64,000 nucleotides of DNA from Atherix ibis (taxonomy: Eukaryota > Arthropoda > Insecta > Diptera > Athericidae). Numbering within the stretch: position 1 is the first letter of the stretch; each line of letters starts with the position of its first letter. The DNA lies in the NCBI GenBank assembly GCA_958298945.1, contig OY282608.1, positions 15,477,933 to 15,541,932 on the forward strand, in the 5' to 3' direction. Below the pieces are notes generated by a model. The model made no database searches and had not been told where the DNA came from. It saw only the letters and a program-made list of their open reading frames with translations. Below are positions 1 to 14,300 of this stretch, piece by piece. Made by a program: the position numbers and the translations under genes.

Positions 1-1635
1 CCAACAAGCCAATAAACCAACAAATAAACAAGCCAACAAGCCAACAAACCAACAAACCAACAAGCCAACAAACAAACAAACCAACAAACCAACAAGCCAA
101 CAAGCCAACAAACCAACAAGCCAACAAACCAAGTAACCAAAAAGCCAACAAACTAACAAACCAACAAGCCAACAAGCCAACAAACCAACAAACCAACAAA
201 GCAACAAGCCAACAAGCCAACAAACCAACAAACCAACAAGCCAACAAACCAACAAACCAACAAGCCAACAAGCCAACAAACCAACAAACCAACAAACCAA
301 CAAACCAACAAGCCAACAAACCAACAAACCAACAAGCCAACAAACCAACAAACCAACAAACCAACAAACCAACAAGACAACAAGCCAACAAACCAACCAG
401 CCAACAAGCCAACAAACCAACAAACCAACAAACCAACAAGCCAACAAACCAACAAACCAACAAGCCAACGAGCCAACAAACCAACCCATCCAACAAACCA
501 ACAAGCCAACAAGCCAACAAACCAACAAGCCAACAAACCAACAAACAAATAAACCAACAAACCAAAAAACCAACAAACCAACAAACCAACAAACCAACAA
601 ACCAACAAACCAACAAACCAACAAGCCAACAAACCAACAAACCAACAAACCAACAAACCAACAAGCCAACAAACCAACAAGCCAACAAACCAACCAACCA
701 ACAAACCAAGTAACCAAAAAGCCAACAAACTAACAAACCAACAAGCCAACAAGCCAACAAACCAACAAACCAACAAAGCAACAAGCCAACAAGCTAACAA
801 ACCAACAAACCAACAAGCCAACAAACCAACAAACCAACAAGCCAACAAGCCAACAAACCAACAAACCAACAAACCAACAAGCCAACAAACCAACAAGCCA
901 ACAAACCAACAAACCAACAAACCAACAAGCTAACAAACCAACAAACAAATAAACCAACAAACCAACAAACCAGCAAACCAACAAACCAACAAACTAACAA
1001 ACCAACAAGCCAACAAACCAACAAACCAACAAGCCAACAAACCAACAAACCAACAAACCAACAAACCAACAAGCCAACAAGCCAACAAACCAACAAACCA
1101 ACAAGCCAACAAACTAACATACCAAAAAACCAACATGCCAACAAACCAACAAACTAAGTAACCAACAAGCCAACAAACCAACAAACCAACAAGCCAACAA
1201 GCCAACAAACCAACAAACCAACAAGCCAACAAACCAACAAACCAACAAACCAACAAGCCAACAAACCAACAAACCAACAAACCAACAAGCCAACAAACCA
1301 ACAAACAAATAAACCAACAAACCAACAAACCAACAAACCAACAAACCAAAAAACCAACAAACCAACAAGCCGACAAGCCAACAAACCAACAAAGTAACAA
1401 ACCAACAAGCCAACAAACCAACAAACCAACAAGCCAAAAAGCCAACAAACCAACAACCCAACAAACCAACAAACCAACAAGCCAACAAGCCAACAAACCA
1501 ACAAACCAACAAACCAACAAGCCAACAAACCAAAAAGCCAACAAACCAACAACCCAACAAACCAACAAACCAACAAGCCAACAAGCCAACAAACCAACAA
1601 ACCAACAAACCAACATGCCAACAAACCAACAAACT
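1..1635. repeat. HOR family A, left partial copy
   Basis: This is the tail of a family A repeat cut by the window edge. Landmark cores at 131, 708 and 1156 are spaced 577 and 448 bp, exactly as at 8300, 8877 and 9325, an offset of 8,169 bp. It carries the family A marker ccaacgag plus a 9-mer at 465-489. The 577-bp spacing is 72 units plus one base because of that 9-mer. Word T precedes the next copy, with a catgcc-containing variant just upstream of the cores at 1156 and 1636. No gene is present. Confidence 0.85.
465..489. repeat. Family A marker: ccaacgag with 9-mer ccaacccat
   Basis: The unit ccaacgag, one normal unit, then the 9-mer ccaacccat shift the register by one base. This is one of four copies, all in family A. 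Confidence 0.9.
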
Positions 1636-4097
1636 AAGTAACCAACAAGCCAACAAACCAACAAACCAACAAGCCAACAATCCAACAAACCAACAAACCA
1701 ACAAGCCAACAAACCAACAAACCAACAAACCAACAAGCAAACAAACCAACAAACAAATAAACCAACAAACCAACAAACCAACAAGCCAACACGCCAACAA
1801 ACCAACAAACCAACAAACCAAGTAACCAAAAAGCCAACAAACTAACAAACTAACAAACCAACAAGCCAACAAGCCAACAAACCGACAAACCAACAAACCA
1901 ACAAACCAGCAAGCAAACAAACCAACAAACCAACAAGCCAACAAACTAACAAACCAACAAGCCAACAAGCCAACAAACCAACAAACCAACAAACCAACAA
2001 GCCAACAAACCAACAAACCAACAAACCAACAAACCAACAAGCCAACAAGCCAACAAACCAACAAACCAACAAACCATCAAACCAACAAACCAACAAACGA
2101 ACAAGCCAACAAACCAACAAACGAACAAGCCAACAAGCCAACAAGCCAACAAACCAACAAGCCAACAAACCAACAAACCAACAAACCAACAAGCCAACAA
2201 ACCCACAAGCCAACAAACCAACAAACCAACAAACCAAGTAACCAAAAAGCCAACAAACTAACAAACCAACAAGCCAACAAGCCAACAAGCCAACAAACCA
2301 ACAAACAAACCAAGCAACAAGCCAACAAGCCAACAAACCAACAAACAAACAAGCAAACAAACTAACAAACCAACAAGCCAACAAGCCAACAAACCAACAA
2401 ACCAACAAACCAACAAGCCAACAAACCAACAAACTAAGTAACCAACAAGTCAACAAACCAACAAACCAACAAGCCAACAAGCCAACAAACCAACAAACCA
2501 ACAAGCCAACAAACCAACAAACCAACAAACCAAAAAACCAACAAACCAACAAACCAACAAACCAACTAACCAAAAAACCAACAAACCACAAAACCAACAA
2601 ACCAACAAACCAACAAACCAACAAACCAACAAGCCAACAAACCAACAAACCAACAATCCAACAAACCAACAAGCCAACAAACCCACAAGCCAACAAACCA
2701 ACAAACCAACAAACCAAGTAACCAAAAAGCCAACAAACTAACAAACCAACAAGCCAACAAGCCAACAAACCAACAAACAAACAAAGCAACAAGCCAACAA
2801 GCCAACAAACCAACAAACAAACAAGCCAACAAACCAACAAACCAACAAGCCAACAAGCCAACAAACCAACAAACCAACAAACCAACAAACCAACAAGCCA
2901 ACAAACCAACAAACCAAAAAACCAACAAACCAATAAACCAACAAGCCAACAAGCCAACTAACCAACAAACCAACAAGTTAACAAACCAACAAACCAACAA
3001 ACTAAGTAACCAACAAGCCAACAAACCAACAAACCAACAAGCCAACAAACCAACAAACCAACAAACCAAAAAACCAACAAACCAACAAACCAACAAACCA
3101 GCAAACCAACAAACCAATAAACCAAAAAGCCAACAAGCTAACAAACCAACAAACCAACAAACCAACAAGCCAACAAACCAACAAGCCAACAAACCAACAA
3201 ACCAACAAACCAAGTAACCAAAAAGCCAACAAACTAACAAACCAACAAGCCAACAAGCCAACAAATTAACAAACCAACAAAGCAACAAGCCAACAAGCCA
3301 ACAAACTAACAAACCAACAAACCAACAAGCCAACAAACCAACAAACCAACAAACCAACAAGCCAACAAACCAACAAACAAATAAACCAACAAACCAAAAA
3401 AGCAACAAACCAACAAACCAACAAACCAACAAACCACCAAACCAACAAGCCAACAAGCCAACAAACCAACAAGCCAATAAACCAACAAATAAACAAGCCA
3501 ACAAGCCAACAAACCAACAAACCAACAAGCCAACATACAAACAAACCAACAAACCAACAAGCCAACAAGCCAACAAACCAACAAGCCAACAAACCAAGTA
3601 ACCAAAAAGCCAACAAACTAACAAACCAACAAGCCAACAAGCCAACAAACCAACAAACCAACAAAGAAACAAGCCAACAAGCCAACAAACCAACAAACCA
3701 ACAAGCCAACAAACCAACAAACCAACAAGCCAACAAGCCAACAAACCAACAAACCAACAAGCCAACAAACCAACAAGCCAACAAATCAACAAACCAACAA
3801 ACCAAGTAACCAAAAAGCCAACAAACTAACAAACCAACAAGCCAACAAGCCAACAAACCAACAAACCAACAAAGCAACAAGCCAACAAGCCAACAAACCA
3901 ACAAACCAACAAGCCAACAAACCAACAAACCAACAAGCCAACAAGCCAACAAACCAACAAACCAACAAACCAACAAACCAACAAACCAACAAGCCAACAA
4001 ACCAACAAACCAACAAGCCAACAAACCAACCAGCCAACAAGCCAACAAACCAACAAACCGACAAACCAACAAGCCAACAAACCAACAAACCAACAAG

Positions 4098-4122
4098 CCA
4101 ACGAGCCAACAAACCAACCCAT
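4098..4122. repeat. Family A marker, second copy
   Basis: Same three-unit motif, 3,633 bp after the first. It causes the 521-bp spacing between the cores at 3804 and 4325. Confidence 0.9.
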
Positions 4123-4450
4123 CCAACAAACCAACAAGCCAACAAGCCAACAAACCAACAAGCCAACAAACCAACAAACAAATAAACCAACAAACCAAAA
4201 AACCAACAAACCAACAAACCAACAAACCAACAAACCAACAAACCAACAAGCCAACAAACCAACAAACCAACAAACCAACAAACCAACAAGCCAACAAACC
4301 AACAAGCCAACAAACCAACAAACCAAGTAACCAAAAAGCCAACAAACTAACAAACCAACAAGCCAACAAGCCAACAAACCAACAAAGCAACAAGCCAACA
4401 AGCTAACAAACCAACAAACCAACAAGCCAACAAACCAACAAACCAACAAG

Positions 4451-4664
4451 CCAACAACCACAACCACAACCAACAAACCAACAACCAACAAACCACAACC
4501 AACACCAACCAATCCAACAACCAACAACAAACCAACCAACAACAAACCAACAACCAACCAACAAACCAAACAACAAACCAACAAACCAACAAACCAACAA
4601 CCAACAACCAACAAACCAACAAGACCACAAACCAACAAACCCACCAAACCAACAAACCAACCAA
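4451..4664. other. Disordered patch: octamer register lost for about 214 bp
   Basis: Here the 8-bp period breaks down into a mix of ccaa, ccaaca, ccacaa, ccaacaa and ccaacaaa pieces, with single odd units such as ccaacaccaaccaatcc and aagaccac. Flanks on both sides are regular. At the matching places after 791 and 8960 the array is regular, and 4325 to 4675 is 350 bp where the other copies have 448. The composition is still A plus C, so it derives from the satellite and is not inserted foreign DNA. Many pieces look like octamers that lost one A from the aaa run, or that lost aa. It could be a decayed segment, a repaired break, or uncorrected long-read error at a weakly covered point; the last is a serious possibility. 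Confidence 0.85.
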
Positions 4665-7600
4665 CCAACAAACTAAGTAACCAACAAGCCAACAAACCAA
4701 CAAACCAACAAGCCAACAAGCCAACAAACCAACAAACCAACAAGCCAACAAACCAACAAACCAACAAACCAACAAGCCAACAAACCAACAAACCAACAAA
4801 CCAACAAGCCAACAAACCAACAAACAAATAAACCAACAAACTAACAAACCAACAAACCAACAAACCAAAAAACCAACAAACCAACAAGCCAACAAACCAA
4901 CATACCAAAAAACCAACATGCCAACAAACCAACAAACTAAGTAACCAACAAGCCAACAAACCAACAAACCAACAAGCCAACAAGCCAACAAACCAACAAA
5001 CCAACAAGCCAACAAACCAACAAACCAACAAACCAACAAGCCAACAAACCAACAAACCAACAAACCAACAAGCCAACAAACCAACAAACAAATAAACCAA
5101 CAAACCAACAAACCAACAAACCAACAAACCAAAAAACCAACAAACCAACAAGCCGACAAGCCAACAAACCAACAAACCAACAAGCCAACAAACCAACAAA
5201 CCAACAAACCAACAAACCAACAAGCCAACAAACCAAAAAGCCAACAAACCAACAACCCAACAAACCAACAAACCAACAAGCCAACAAGCCAACAAACCAA
5301 CAAACCAACAAACCAACAAGCCAACAAACCAAAAAGCCAACAAACCAACAACCCAACAAACCAACAAACCAACAAGCCAACAAGCCAACAAACCAACAAA
5401 CCAACAAACCAACAAGCCAACAAACCAACAAACCAACAAACCAACATGCCAACAAACCAACAAACTAAGTAACCAACAAGCCAACAAACCAACAAACCAA
5501 CAAGCCAACAATCCAACAAACCAACAAACCAACAAGCCAACAAACCAACAAACCAACAAACCAACAAGCCAACAAACCAACAAACAAATAAACCAACAAA
5601 CCAACAAACCAACAAGCCAACACGCCAACAAACCAACAAACCAACAAACCAAGTAACCAAAAAGCCAACAAACTAACAAACTAACAAACCAACAAGCCAA
5701 CAAGCCAACAAACCAACAAACCAACAAACCAACAAACCAGCAAGCAAACAAACCAACAAACCAACAAGCCAACAAACCAACAAACCAACAAGCCAACAAG
5801 CCAACAAACCAACAAACCAACAAACCAACAAGCCAACAAAGCAACAAACCAACAAACCAACAAACCAACAAGCCAACAAGCCAACAAACCAACAAACCAA
5901 CAAACCATCAAACCAACAAACCAACAAACGAACAAGCCAACAAACCAACAAACCAACAAGCCAACAAGCCAACAAGCCAACAAACCAACAAGCCAACAAA
6001 CCAACAAACCAACAAACCAACAAGCCAACAAACCCACAAGCCAACAAACCAACAAACCAACAAACCAAGTAACCAAAAAGCCAACAAACTAACAAACCAA
6101 CAAGCCAACAAGCCAACAAGCCAGCAAACCAACAAACAAACCAAACAACAAGCCAACAAGCCAACAAACCAACAAACAAACAAGCAAACAAACTAACAAA
6201 CCAACAAGCCAACAAGCCAACAAACCAACAAACCAACAAACCAACAAGCAAACAAACCAACAAACTAAGTAACCAACAAGCCAACAAACCAACAAACCAA
6301 CAAGCCAACAAGCCAACAAACCAACAAACCAACAAGCCAACAAACCAACAAACCAACAAACCAAAAAACCAACAAACCAACAAACCAACAAACCAACTAA
6401 CCAAAAAACCAACAAACCACAAAACCAACAAACCAACAAACCAACAAACCAACAAACCAACAAGCCAACAAGTCAACAAACCAACAATCCAACAAACCAA
6501 CAAGCCAACAAACCCACAAACCAACAAACCAACAAACCAACAAACCAAGTAACCAAAAAGCCAACAAACTAACAAACCAACAAGCCAACAAGCCAACAAA
6601 CCAACAAACAAACAAAGCAACAAGCCAACAAGCCAACAAACCAACAAACAAACAAGCCAACAAACCAACAAACCAACAAGCCAACAAGCCAACAAACCAA
6701 CAAACCAACAAACCAACAAACCAACAAACCAACAAGCCAACAAACCAACAAACCAAAAAACCAACAAACCAATAAACCAACAAGCCAACAAGCCAACTAA
6801 CCAACAAACCAACAAGTTAACAAACCAACAAACCAACAAACTAAGTAACCAACAAGCCAACAAACCAACAAACCAACAAGCCAACAAACCAACAAACCAA
6901 CAAACCAAAAAACCAACAAACCAACAAACCAACAAACCAGCAAACCAACAAACCAACAAACCAAAAAGCCAACAAGCTAACAAACCAACAAACCAACAAA
7001 CCAACAAGCCAACAAACCAACAAGCCAACAAACCAACAAACCAACAAACCAAGTAACCAAAAAGCCAACAAACTAACAAACCAACAAGCCAACAAGCCAA
7101 CAAACCAACAAACCAACAAAGCAACAAGCCAACAAGCCAACAAACTAACAAACCAACAAACCAACAAGCCAACAAACCAACAAATCAACAAACCAACAAG
7201 CCAACAAACCAACAAACAAATAAACCAACAAACCAAAAAAGCAACAAACCAACAAACCAACAAACCAAAAAACCACCAAACCAACAAGCCAACAAGCCAA
7301 CAAACCAACAAGCCAATAAACCAACAAATAAACAAGCCAACAAGCCAACAAACCAACAAACCAACAAGCCAACAAACAAACAAACCAACAAACCAACAAG
7401 CCAACAAGCCAACAAACCAACAAGCCAACAAACCAAGTAACCAAAAAGCCAACAAACTAACAAACCAACAAGCCAACAAGCCAACAAACCAACAAACCAA
7501 CAAAGCAACAAGCCAACAAGCCAACAAACCAACAAACCAACAAGCCAACAAACCAACAAACCAACAAGCCAACAAGCCAACAAGCCAACAAACCAACAAA

Positions 7601-7776
7601 CCAACAAACCAACAAACCAACAAGCCAACAAACCAACAAACCAACAAGCCAACAAACCAACAAACCAACAAACCAACAAACCAACAAGACAACAAGCCAA
7701 CAAACCAACCAGCCAACAAGCCAACAAACCAACAAACCAACAAACCAACAAGCCAACAAACCAACAAACCAACAAG

Positions 7777-7801
7777 CCAACGAGCCAACAAACCAACCCA
7801 T
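7777..7801. repeat. Family A marker, third copy
   Basis: Same three-unit motif, lying in the first half of the 865-bp tandem duplication. Confidence 0.9.
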
Positions 7802-8641
7802 CCAACAAACCAACAAGCCAACAAGCCAACAAACCAACAAGCCAACAAACCAACAAACAAATAAACCAACAAACCAAAAAACCAACAAACCAACAAACCA
7901 ACAAACCAACAAACCAACAAACCAACAAGCCAACAAACCAACAAACCAACAAACCAACAAACCAACAAGCCAACAAACCAACAAGCCAACAAACCAACAA
8001 ACCAACAAACTAACAAACCAACAAACCAACAAGCCAACAAACCAACAAATCAACAAACCAACAAGCCAACAAACCAACAAACAAATAAACCAACAAACCA
8101 AAAAAGCAACAAACCAACAAACCAACAAACCAAAAAACCACCAAACCAACAAGCCAACAAGCCAACAAACCAACAAGCCAATAAACCAACAAATAAACAA
8201 GCCAACAAGCCAACAAACCAACAAACCAACAAGCCAACAAACAAACAAACCAACAAACCAACAAGCCAACAAGCCAACAAACCAACAAGCCAACAAACCA
8301 AGTAACCAAAAAGCCAACAAACTAACAAACCAACAAGCCAACAAGCCAACAAACCAACAAACCAACAAAGCAACAAGCCAACAAGCCAACAAACCAACAA
8401 ACCAACAAGCCAACAAACCAACAAACCAACAAGCCAACAAGCCAACAAGCCAACAAACCAACAAACCAACAAACCAACAAACCAACAAGCCAACAAACCA
8501 ACAAACCAACAAGCCAACAAACCAACAAACCAACAAACCAACAAACCAACAAGACAACAAGCCAACAAACCAACCAGCCAACAAGCCAACAAACCAACAA
8601 ACCAACAAACCAACAAGCCAACAAACCAACAAACCAACAAG

Positions 8642-8666
8642 CCAACGAGCCAACAAACCAACCCAT
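8642..8666. repeat. Family A marker, fourth copy
   Basis: Same three-unit motif, exactly 865 bp after the third copy and 8,177 bp after the first. Confidence 0.9.
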
Positions 8667-9844
8667 CCAACAAACCAACAAGCCAACAAGCCAACAAACC
8701 AACAAGCCAACAAACCAACAAACAAATAAACCAACAAACCAAAAAACCAACAAACCAACAAACCAACAAACCAACAAACCAACAAACCAACAAGCCAACA
8801 AACCAACAAACCAACAAACCAACAAACCAACAAGCCAACAAACCAACAAGCCAACAAACCAACAAACCAACAAACCAAGTAACCAAAAAGCCAACAAACT
8901 AACCAACCAACAAGCCAACAAGCCAACAAACCAACAAACCAACAAAGCAACAAGCCAACAAGCTAACAAACCAACAAACCAACAAGCCAACAAACCAACA
9001 AACCAACAAGCCAACAAGCCAACAAACCAACAAACCAACAAACCAACAAGCCAACAAACCAACAAGCCAACAAACCAACAAACCAACAAACCAACAAGCT
9101 AACAAACCAACAAACAAATAAACCAACAAACCAAGAAACCAGCAAACCAACAAACCAACAAACTAACAAACCAACAAGCCAACAAACCAACAAACCAACA
9201 AGCCAACAAGCCAACAAACCAACAAACCAACAAACCAACAAGCCAGCAAGCCAACAAACCAACAAACCAACAAGCCAACAAACCAACATACCAAAAAACC
9301 AACATGCCAACAAACCAACAAACTAAGTAACCAACAAGCCAACAAACCAACAAACCAACAAGCCAACAAGCCAACAAACCAACAAACCAACAAGCCAACA
9401 AACCAACAAACCAACAAACCAACAAGCCAACAAACCAACAAACCAACAAACCAACAAACCAACAAGCCCACAAACCAACAAACAAATAAACCAACAAACC
9501 AACAAACCAACAAACCAACAAACCAAAAAACCAACAAACCAACAAGCCGACAAGCCAACAAACCAACAAAGTAACAAACCAACAAGCCAACAAACCAACA
9601 AACCAACAAGCCAAAAAGCCAACAAACCAACAACCCAACAAACCAACAAACCAACAAGCCAACAAGTCAACAAACCAACAAACCAACAAACCAACAAGCC
9701 AACAAACCAAAAAGCCAACAAACCAACAACCCAACAAACCAACAAACCAACAAGCCAACAAGCCAACAAACCAACAAACCAACAAACCAACAAGCCAACA
9801 AACCAACAAACCAACAAACCAACATGCCAACAAACCAACAAACT

Positions 9845-11318
9845 AAGTAACCAACAAGCCAACAAACCAACAAACCAACAAGCCAACAAGCCAACAAACC
9901 AACAAACCAAAAAGCCAACAAACCAACAAACCAACAAACAAACAAGCCAACAAACCAACAAACAAATAAACCAACAAACCAACAAACCAACAAGCCAACA
10001 CGCCAACAAACCAACAAAGCAACAAACCAAGTAACCAAAAAGCCAACAAACTAACAAACCAACAAGCCAACAAACCAACAAACCAACAAACCAACAAACC
10101 AACAAGCAAACAAACCAACAAACCAACAAGCCAACAAACCAACAAACCAACAAGCCAACAAGCCAACAAACCAACAAACCAACAAACCAACAAACCAACA
10201 AGCCAACAAACCAACAAACCAACAAACCAACAAACCAACAAGCCAACAAGCCAACAAACCAACAAACCAACAAACCATCAAACCACAACAAACCAACAAG
10301 CCAACAAGCCAACAAACCAACAAACCAACAAACCATCAAACCAACAAACCAACAAACGAACAAGCCAACAAACCAACAAACCAACAAGCCAACAAGCCAA
10401 CAAGCCAACAAACCAACAAGCCAACAAACCAACAAACCAACAAGCCAACAAACCCACAAGCCAACAAACCAACAAACCAACAAACCAAGTAACCAAAAAG
10501 CCAACAAACTAACAAACCAACAAGCCAACAAGCCAACAAGCCAACAAACCAACAAACAAAACAAGCAACAAGCCAACAAGCCAACAAACCAACAAACAAA
10601 CAAGCAAACAAACTAACAAACCAACAAGCCAACAAGCCAACAAACCAACAAACCATCAAACCAACACGCCAACAAACCAACAAACTAAGTAACCAACAAG
10701 CCAACAAACCAACAAACCACAAAACCAACAAACCAACAAACCAACAAACCAACAAACCAACAAACCAACAAGCCAACAAACCAACAATCCAACAAACCAA
10801 CAAGCCAACAAACCCACAAGCCAACAAACCAACAAACCAACAAACCAAGTAACCAAAAAGCCAACAAACTAACAAACCAACAAGCCAACAAGCCAACAAA
10901 CCAACAAACAAATAAAGCAACAAGCCAACAAGCCAACAAACCAACAAACAAACAAGCCAACAAACCAACAAACCAACAAGCCAACAAGCCAACAAACCAA
11001 CAAACCAACAAACCAACAAACCAACAAGCCAACAAACCAACAAACCAAAAAACCAACAAACCAATAAACCAACAAGCCAACAAGCCAACTAACCAACAAA
11101 CCAACAAGTTAACAAACCAACAAACCAACAAACTAAGTAACCAACAAGCCAACAAACCAACAAACCAACAAGCCAACAAACCAACAAATCAACAAACCAA
11201 AAAACCAACAAACCAACAAACCAACAAACCAGCAAACCAACAAACCAACAAACCAAAAAGCCAACAAGCTAACAAACCAACAAACCAACAAACCAACAAG
11301 CCAACAAACCAACAAATT
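9845..11318. repeat. HOR family A, copy 3, rearranged and incomplete
   Basis: The copy begins with the same 184-bp step (9845 to 10029) seen after 1636 and 5467. The next step is 458 bp instead of 416 because units were added and a 10-mer, ccacaacaaa, sits at 10283-10292 after ccatcaaa. A 200-bp step follows (10487 to 10687), then 160 bp instead of 280. From about 11,135 the order no longer follows family A and merges into family B. The last core, at 11319, is degraded (aagtagc). Confidence 0.75.
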
Positions 11319-14300
11319 AAGTAGCCAACAAGCCAACAAACCAACAAACCAACAAGCCAACAAGCCAACAAACCAACAAACCAACAAGCCAACAAACCAA
11401 CAAACCAACAAACAAAAAAACCAACAAACCAACAAACCAACAAACCAACTAACCAAAAAACCAACAAACCACAAAACCAACAAACCAACAAACCAACAAA
11501 CCAACAAACCAACAAACCAACAAACCAACAAACCAACAAGCCAACAAACCAACAATCCAACAAACCAACAAGCCAACAAACCCACAAGCCAACAAACCAA
11601 CAAACCAACAAACCAAGTAACCAAAAAGCCAACAAACTAACAAACCAACAAGCCAACAAGCCAACAAACCAACAAACAAATAAAGCAACAAGCCAACAAG
11701 CCAACAAACCAACAAACAAACAAGCCAACAAACCAACAAACCAACAAGCCAACAAGCCAACAAACCAACAAACCAACAAACCAACAAACCAACAAGCCAA
11801 CAAACCAACAAATCAAAAAACCAACAAACCAATAAACCAACAAGCCAACAAGCCAACTAACCAACAAACCAACAAGTTAACAAACCAACAAACCAACAAA
11901 CTAAGTAACCAACAAGCCAACAAACCAACAAACCAACAAGCCAACAAACCAACAAACCAACAAACCAAAAAACCAACAAACCAACAAACCAACAAACCAG
12001 CAAACCAACAAACCAACAAACCAAAAAGCCAACAAGCTAACAAACCAACAAACCAACAAACCAACAAGCCAACAAACCAACAAGCCAACAAACCAACAAA
12101 CCAAGTAACCAAAAAGCCAACAAACTAACAAATCAACAAGCCAACAAGCCAACAAACCAACAAACCAACAAAGCAACAAGCCAACAAGCCAACAAACTAA
12201 CAAACCAACAAACCAACAAGCCAACAAACCAACAAACAAACAAAGCAACAAGCCAACAAGCCAACAAACCAACAAACAAACAAGCCAACAAACCAACAAA
12301 CCAACAAGCCAACAAGCCAACAAACCAACAAACCAACAAACCAACAAGCCAACAAACCAACAAGCCCACTAACCAACAAACCAACAAGCCAACAAACCAA
12401 CAAACCAACAAACTAAGTAACCAAAAAGCCAACAAACCAACAAACCAACAAGCCAACAAGCCAACAAACCAACAAACCAACAAGCCAACAAACCAACAAA
12501 CCAACTAACCAAAAAACCAACAAACCAACAAACCAACAAACCAACAAACCAACAAACCAACAAACCAACAAACCAACAAGCCAACAAGCCAACAAACCAA
12601 CAATCCAACAAACCAACAAGCCAACAAACCAACAAGCCAACAAACCAACAAACCAACAAACCAAGTAACCAAAAAGCCAACAAACTAACAAACCAACAAG
12701 CCAACAAGCCAACAAACCAACAAACCAACAAAGCAACAAGCCAACAAGCCAACAAACTAACAAACCAACAAGCCAACAAACCAACAAACCAACAAGCCAA
12801 CAAACCAACAAACCAACAAACCAACAAGCCAACAAATCAACAAACCAACAAGCCAACAAGCCAACAAACCAACAAACCAACAAGCCAACAAGCCAACAAA
12901 CCAACAAACCAACAAACCAACAAACCAACAAGCCAACAAACCAACAAACCAACAAACCAACAAGCCAACAAACCAACAAACAAATAAACCAACAAACCAA
13001 AAAACCAACAAACCAACAAACCAACAAACCAACAAACTAACAAACCAACAAGCCAACAAGCCAACAAACCAACAAACCAACAAACCAACAAACCAACAAA
13101 CCAACAAGCCAACAAACCAACAAACCAAGTAACCAAAAAGCCAACAAACTAACAAACCAACAAGCCAACAAGCCAACAAACCAACAAACCAACAAAGCAA
13201 CAAGCCAACAAGCCAACAAACCAACAAACCAACAAGCCAACAAACTAACAAACGAACAAGCCAACAAGCCAACAAACCAACAAACCCAACAAACCAACAA
13301 GCCAACAAACCAACAAACCAACAAGCCAACAAACCAACAAACCAACAAACCAACAAACCAACAAACCAACAAACCAACAAGCCAACAAGCCAAGAAACCT
13401 ACAAACCAACAAGCCAACAAGCCAACAAACCAACAAACCAACAAGCCAACAAACCAACAAACCAACAAACCAACAAGCCAACAAACCAACAAATAAATAA
13501 ACCAACAAACCAACAAACCAACAAACCAACAAACCAACAAACTAACAAACCAAGAAGCCAACAAACCAACAAACCAACAAGCCAACAAACCAACAAACCA
13601 ACAAACCAACAAGCCAACAAGCCAACAAACCAAGAAACCAACAAGCCAACAAACCAACATACCAACAAACCAACATGCCAACAAACTAAGTAACCAACAA
13701 GCCAACAAACCAACAAACCAACAAGACAACAAGCCAACAAACCAACAAACCAACAAACCAACAAACCAACAAGCCAACAAACCAACAAACCAACAAACCA
13801 ACAAACCAACAAGCCAACAAGCCAACAAACCAACAAACCAACAAACCAACAAGCCAACAAACCAACAAACGAACAAGCCAACAAACCAACAAACCAACAA
13901 GCCAACAAGCCAACAAACCAACAATCCAACAAACCAACAAGCCAACAAGCCAACAAACCAACAAACCAACAAACCAACAAGCCAACAAACCAACAAGCCC
14001 ACTAACCAACAAACCAACAAGCCAACAAACCAACAAACCAACAAACTAAGTAACCAAAAAGCCAACAAACCAACAAACCAACAAGCCAACAAGCCAACAA
14101 ACCAACAAACCAACAAGCCAACAAACCAACAAACCAACTAACCAAAAAACCAACAAACCAACAAACCAACAAACCAACAAACCAAGAAACCAACAAACCA
14201 ACAAACCAACAAGCCAACTAGCCAACAAACCAACAATCCAACAAACCAACAAGCCAACAAACCAACAAGCCAACAAACCAACAAACCAACAAACCAACAA

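Larger units (their letters stand above)
1636..5466. repeat. HOR family A, copy 1 (3,831 bp)
   Basis: Cores at 1636, 1820, 2236, 2436, 2716, 3004, 3212 and 3596 recur at 5467, 5651, 6067, 6267, 6547, 6843, 7051 and 7435. The offset is 3,831 bp for the first five and 3,839 bp for the last three, so one extra 8-bp unit separates the copies between 2716 and 3004. The copy also contains the variant ccacaaaa near 2586, repeated near 6417, 10716 and 11470. Its right part holds the disordered patch at 4,451-4,664, which the other copies lack. I chose the left boundary at a T word for convenience; the true duplication breakpoint could lie elsewhere. Confidence 0.85.
7136..8865. repeat. 865-bp direct tandem duplication (two copies)
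   Basis: Copy one runs from about 7136 to 8000 and copy two from 8001 to 8865. The A/G choice of successive units, the S core (7435 and 8300), the marker at 7777 and 8642, and variants such as aagacaac and aaccaaccagcc coincide at 865 bp throughout the stretches I aligned. The junction at about 8,000 lies at a ctaacaaa unit: to its left the preceding unit is ccaacaag at the first copy and ccaacaaa at the second. 865 is 108 units plus one base, because each copy carries one 9-mer. No difference was seen, so the event is recent or was homogenised by gene conversion. Confidence 0.88.
5467..9844. repeat. HOR family A, copy 2 (expanded by an 865-bp duplication)
   Basis: The first part follows copy 1 landmark for landmark at 3,831-3,839 bp. 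From 7435 to 8300 there is no core for 865 bp, because a segment was duplicated in tandem (described separately). After that the cores at 8300, 8877 and 9325 match the left partial copy at 131, 708 and 1156. Total length to the next equivalent T word is 4,378 bp against 3,831 for copy 1, and the excess is largely the inserted tandem copy. Confidence 0.83.

Noticed and set aside
946..953. AATAAA polyadenylation signals in the caaataaa and ccaataaa variants
   Set aside because: They arise from one or two changes in the repeat unit, recur with the HORs and have no gene upstream.
4451..4664. Inserted mobile element or unique gene fragment in the disordered patch
   Set aside because: The patch is still made of A and C pieces of the octamer, with no terminal repeats, target-site duplication or coding signal.
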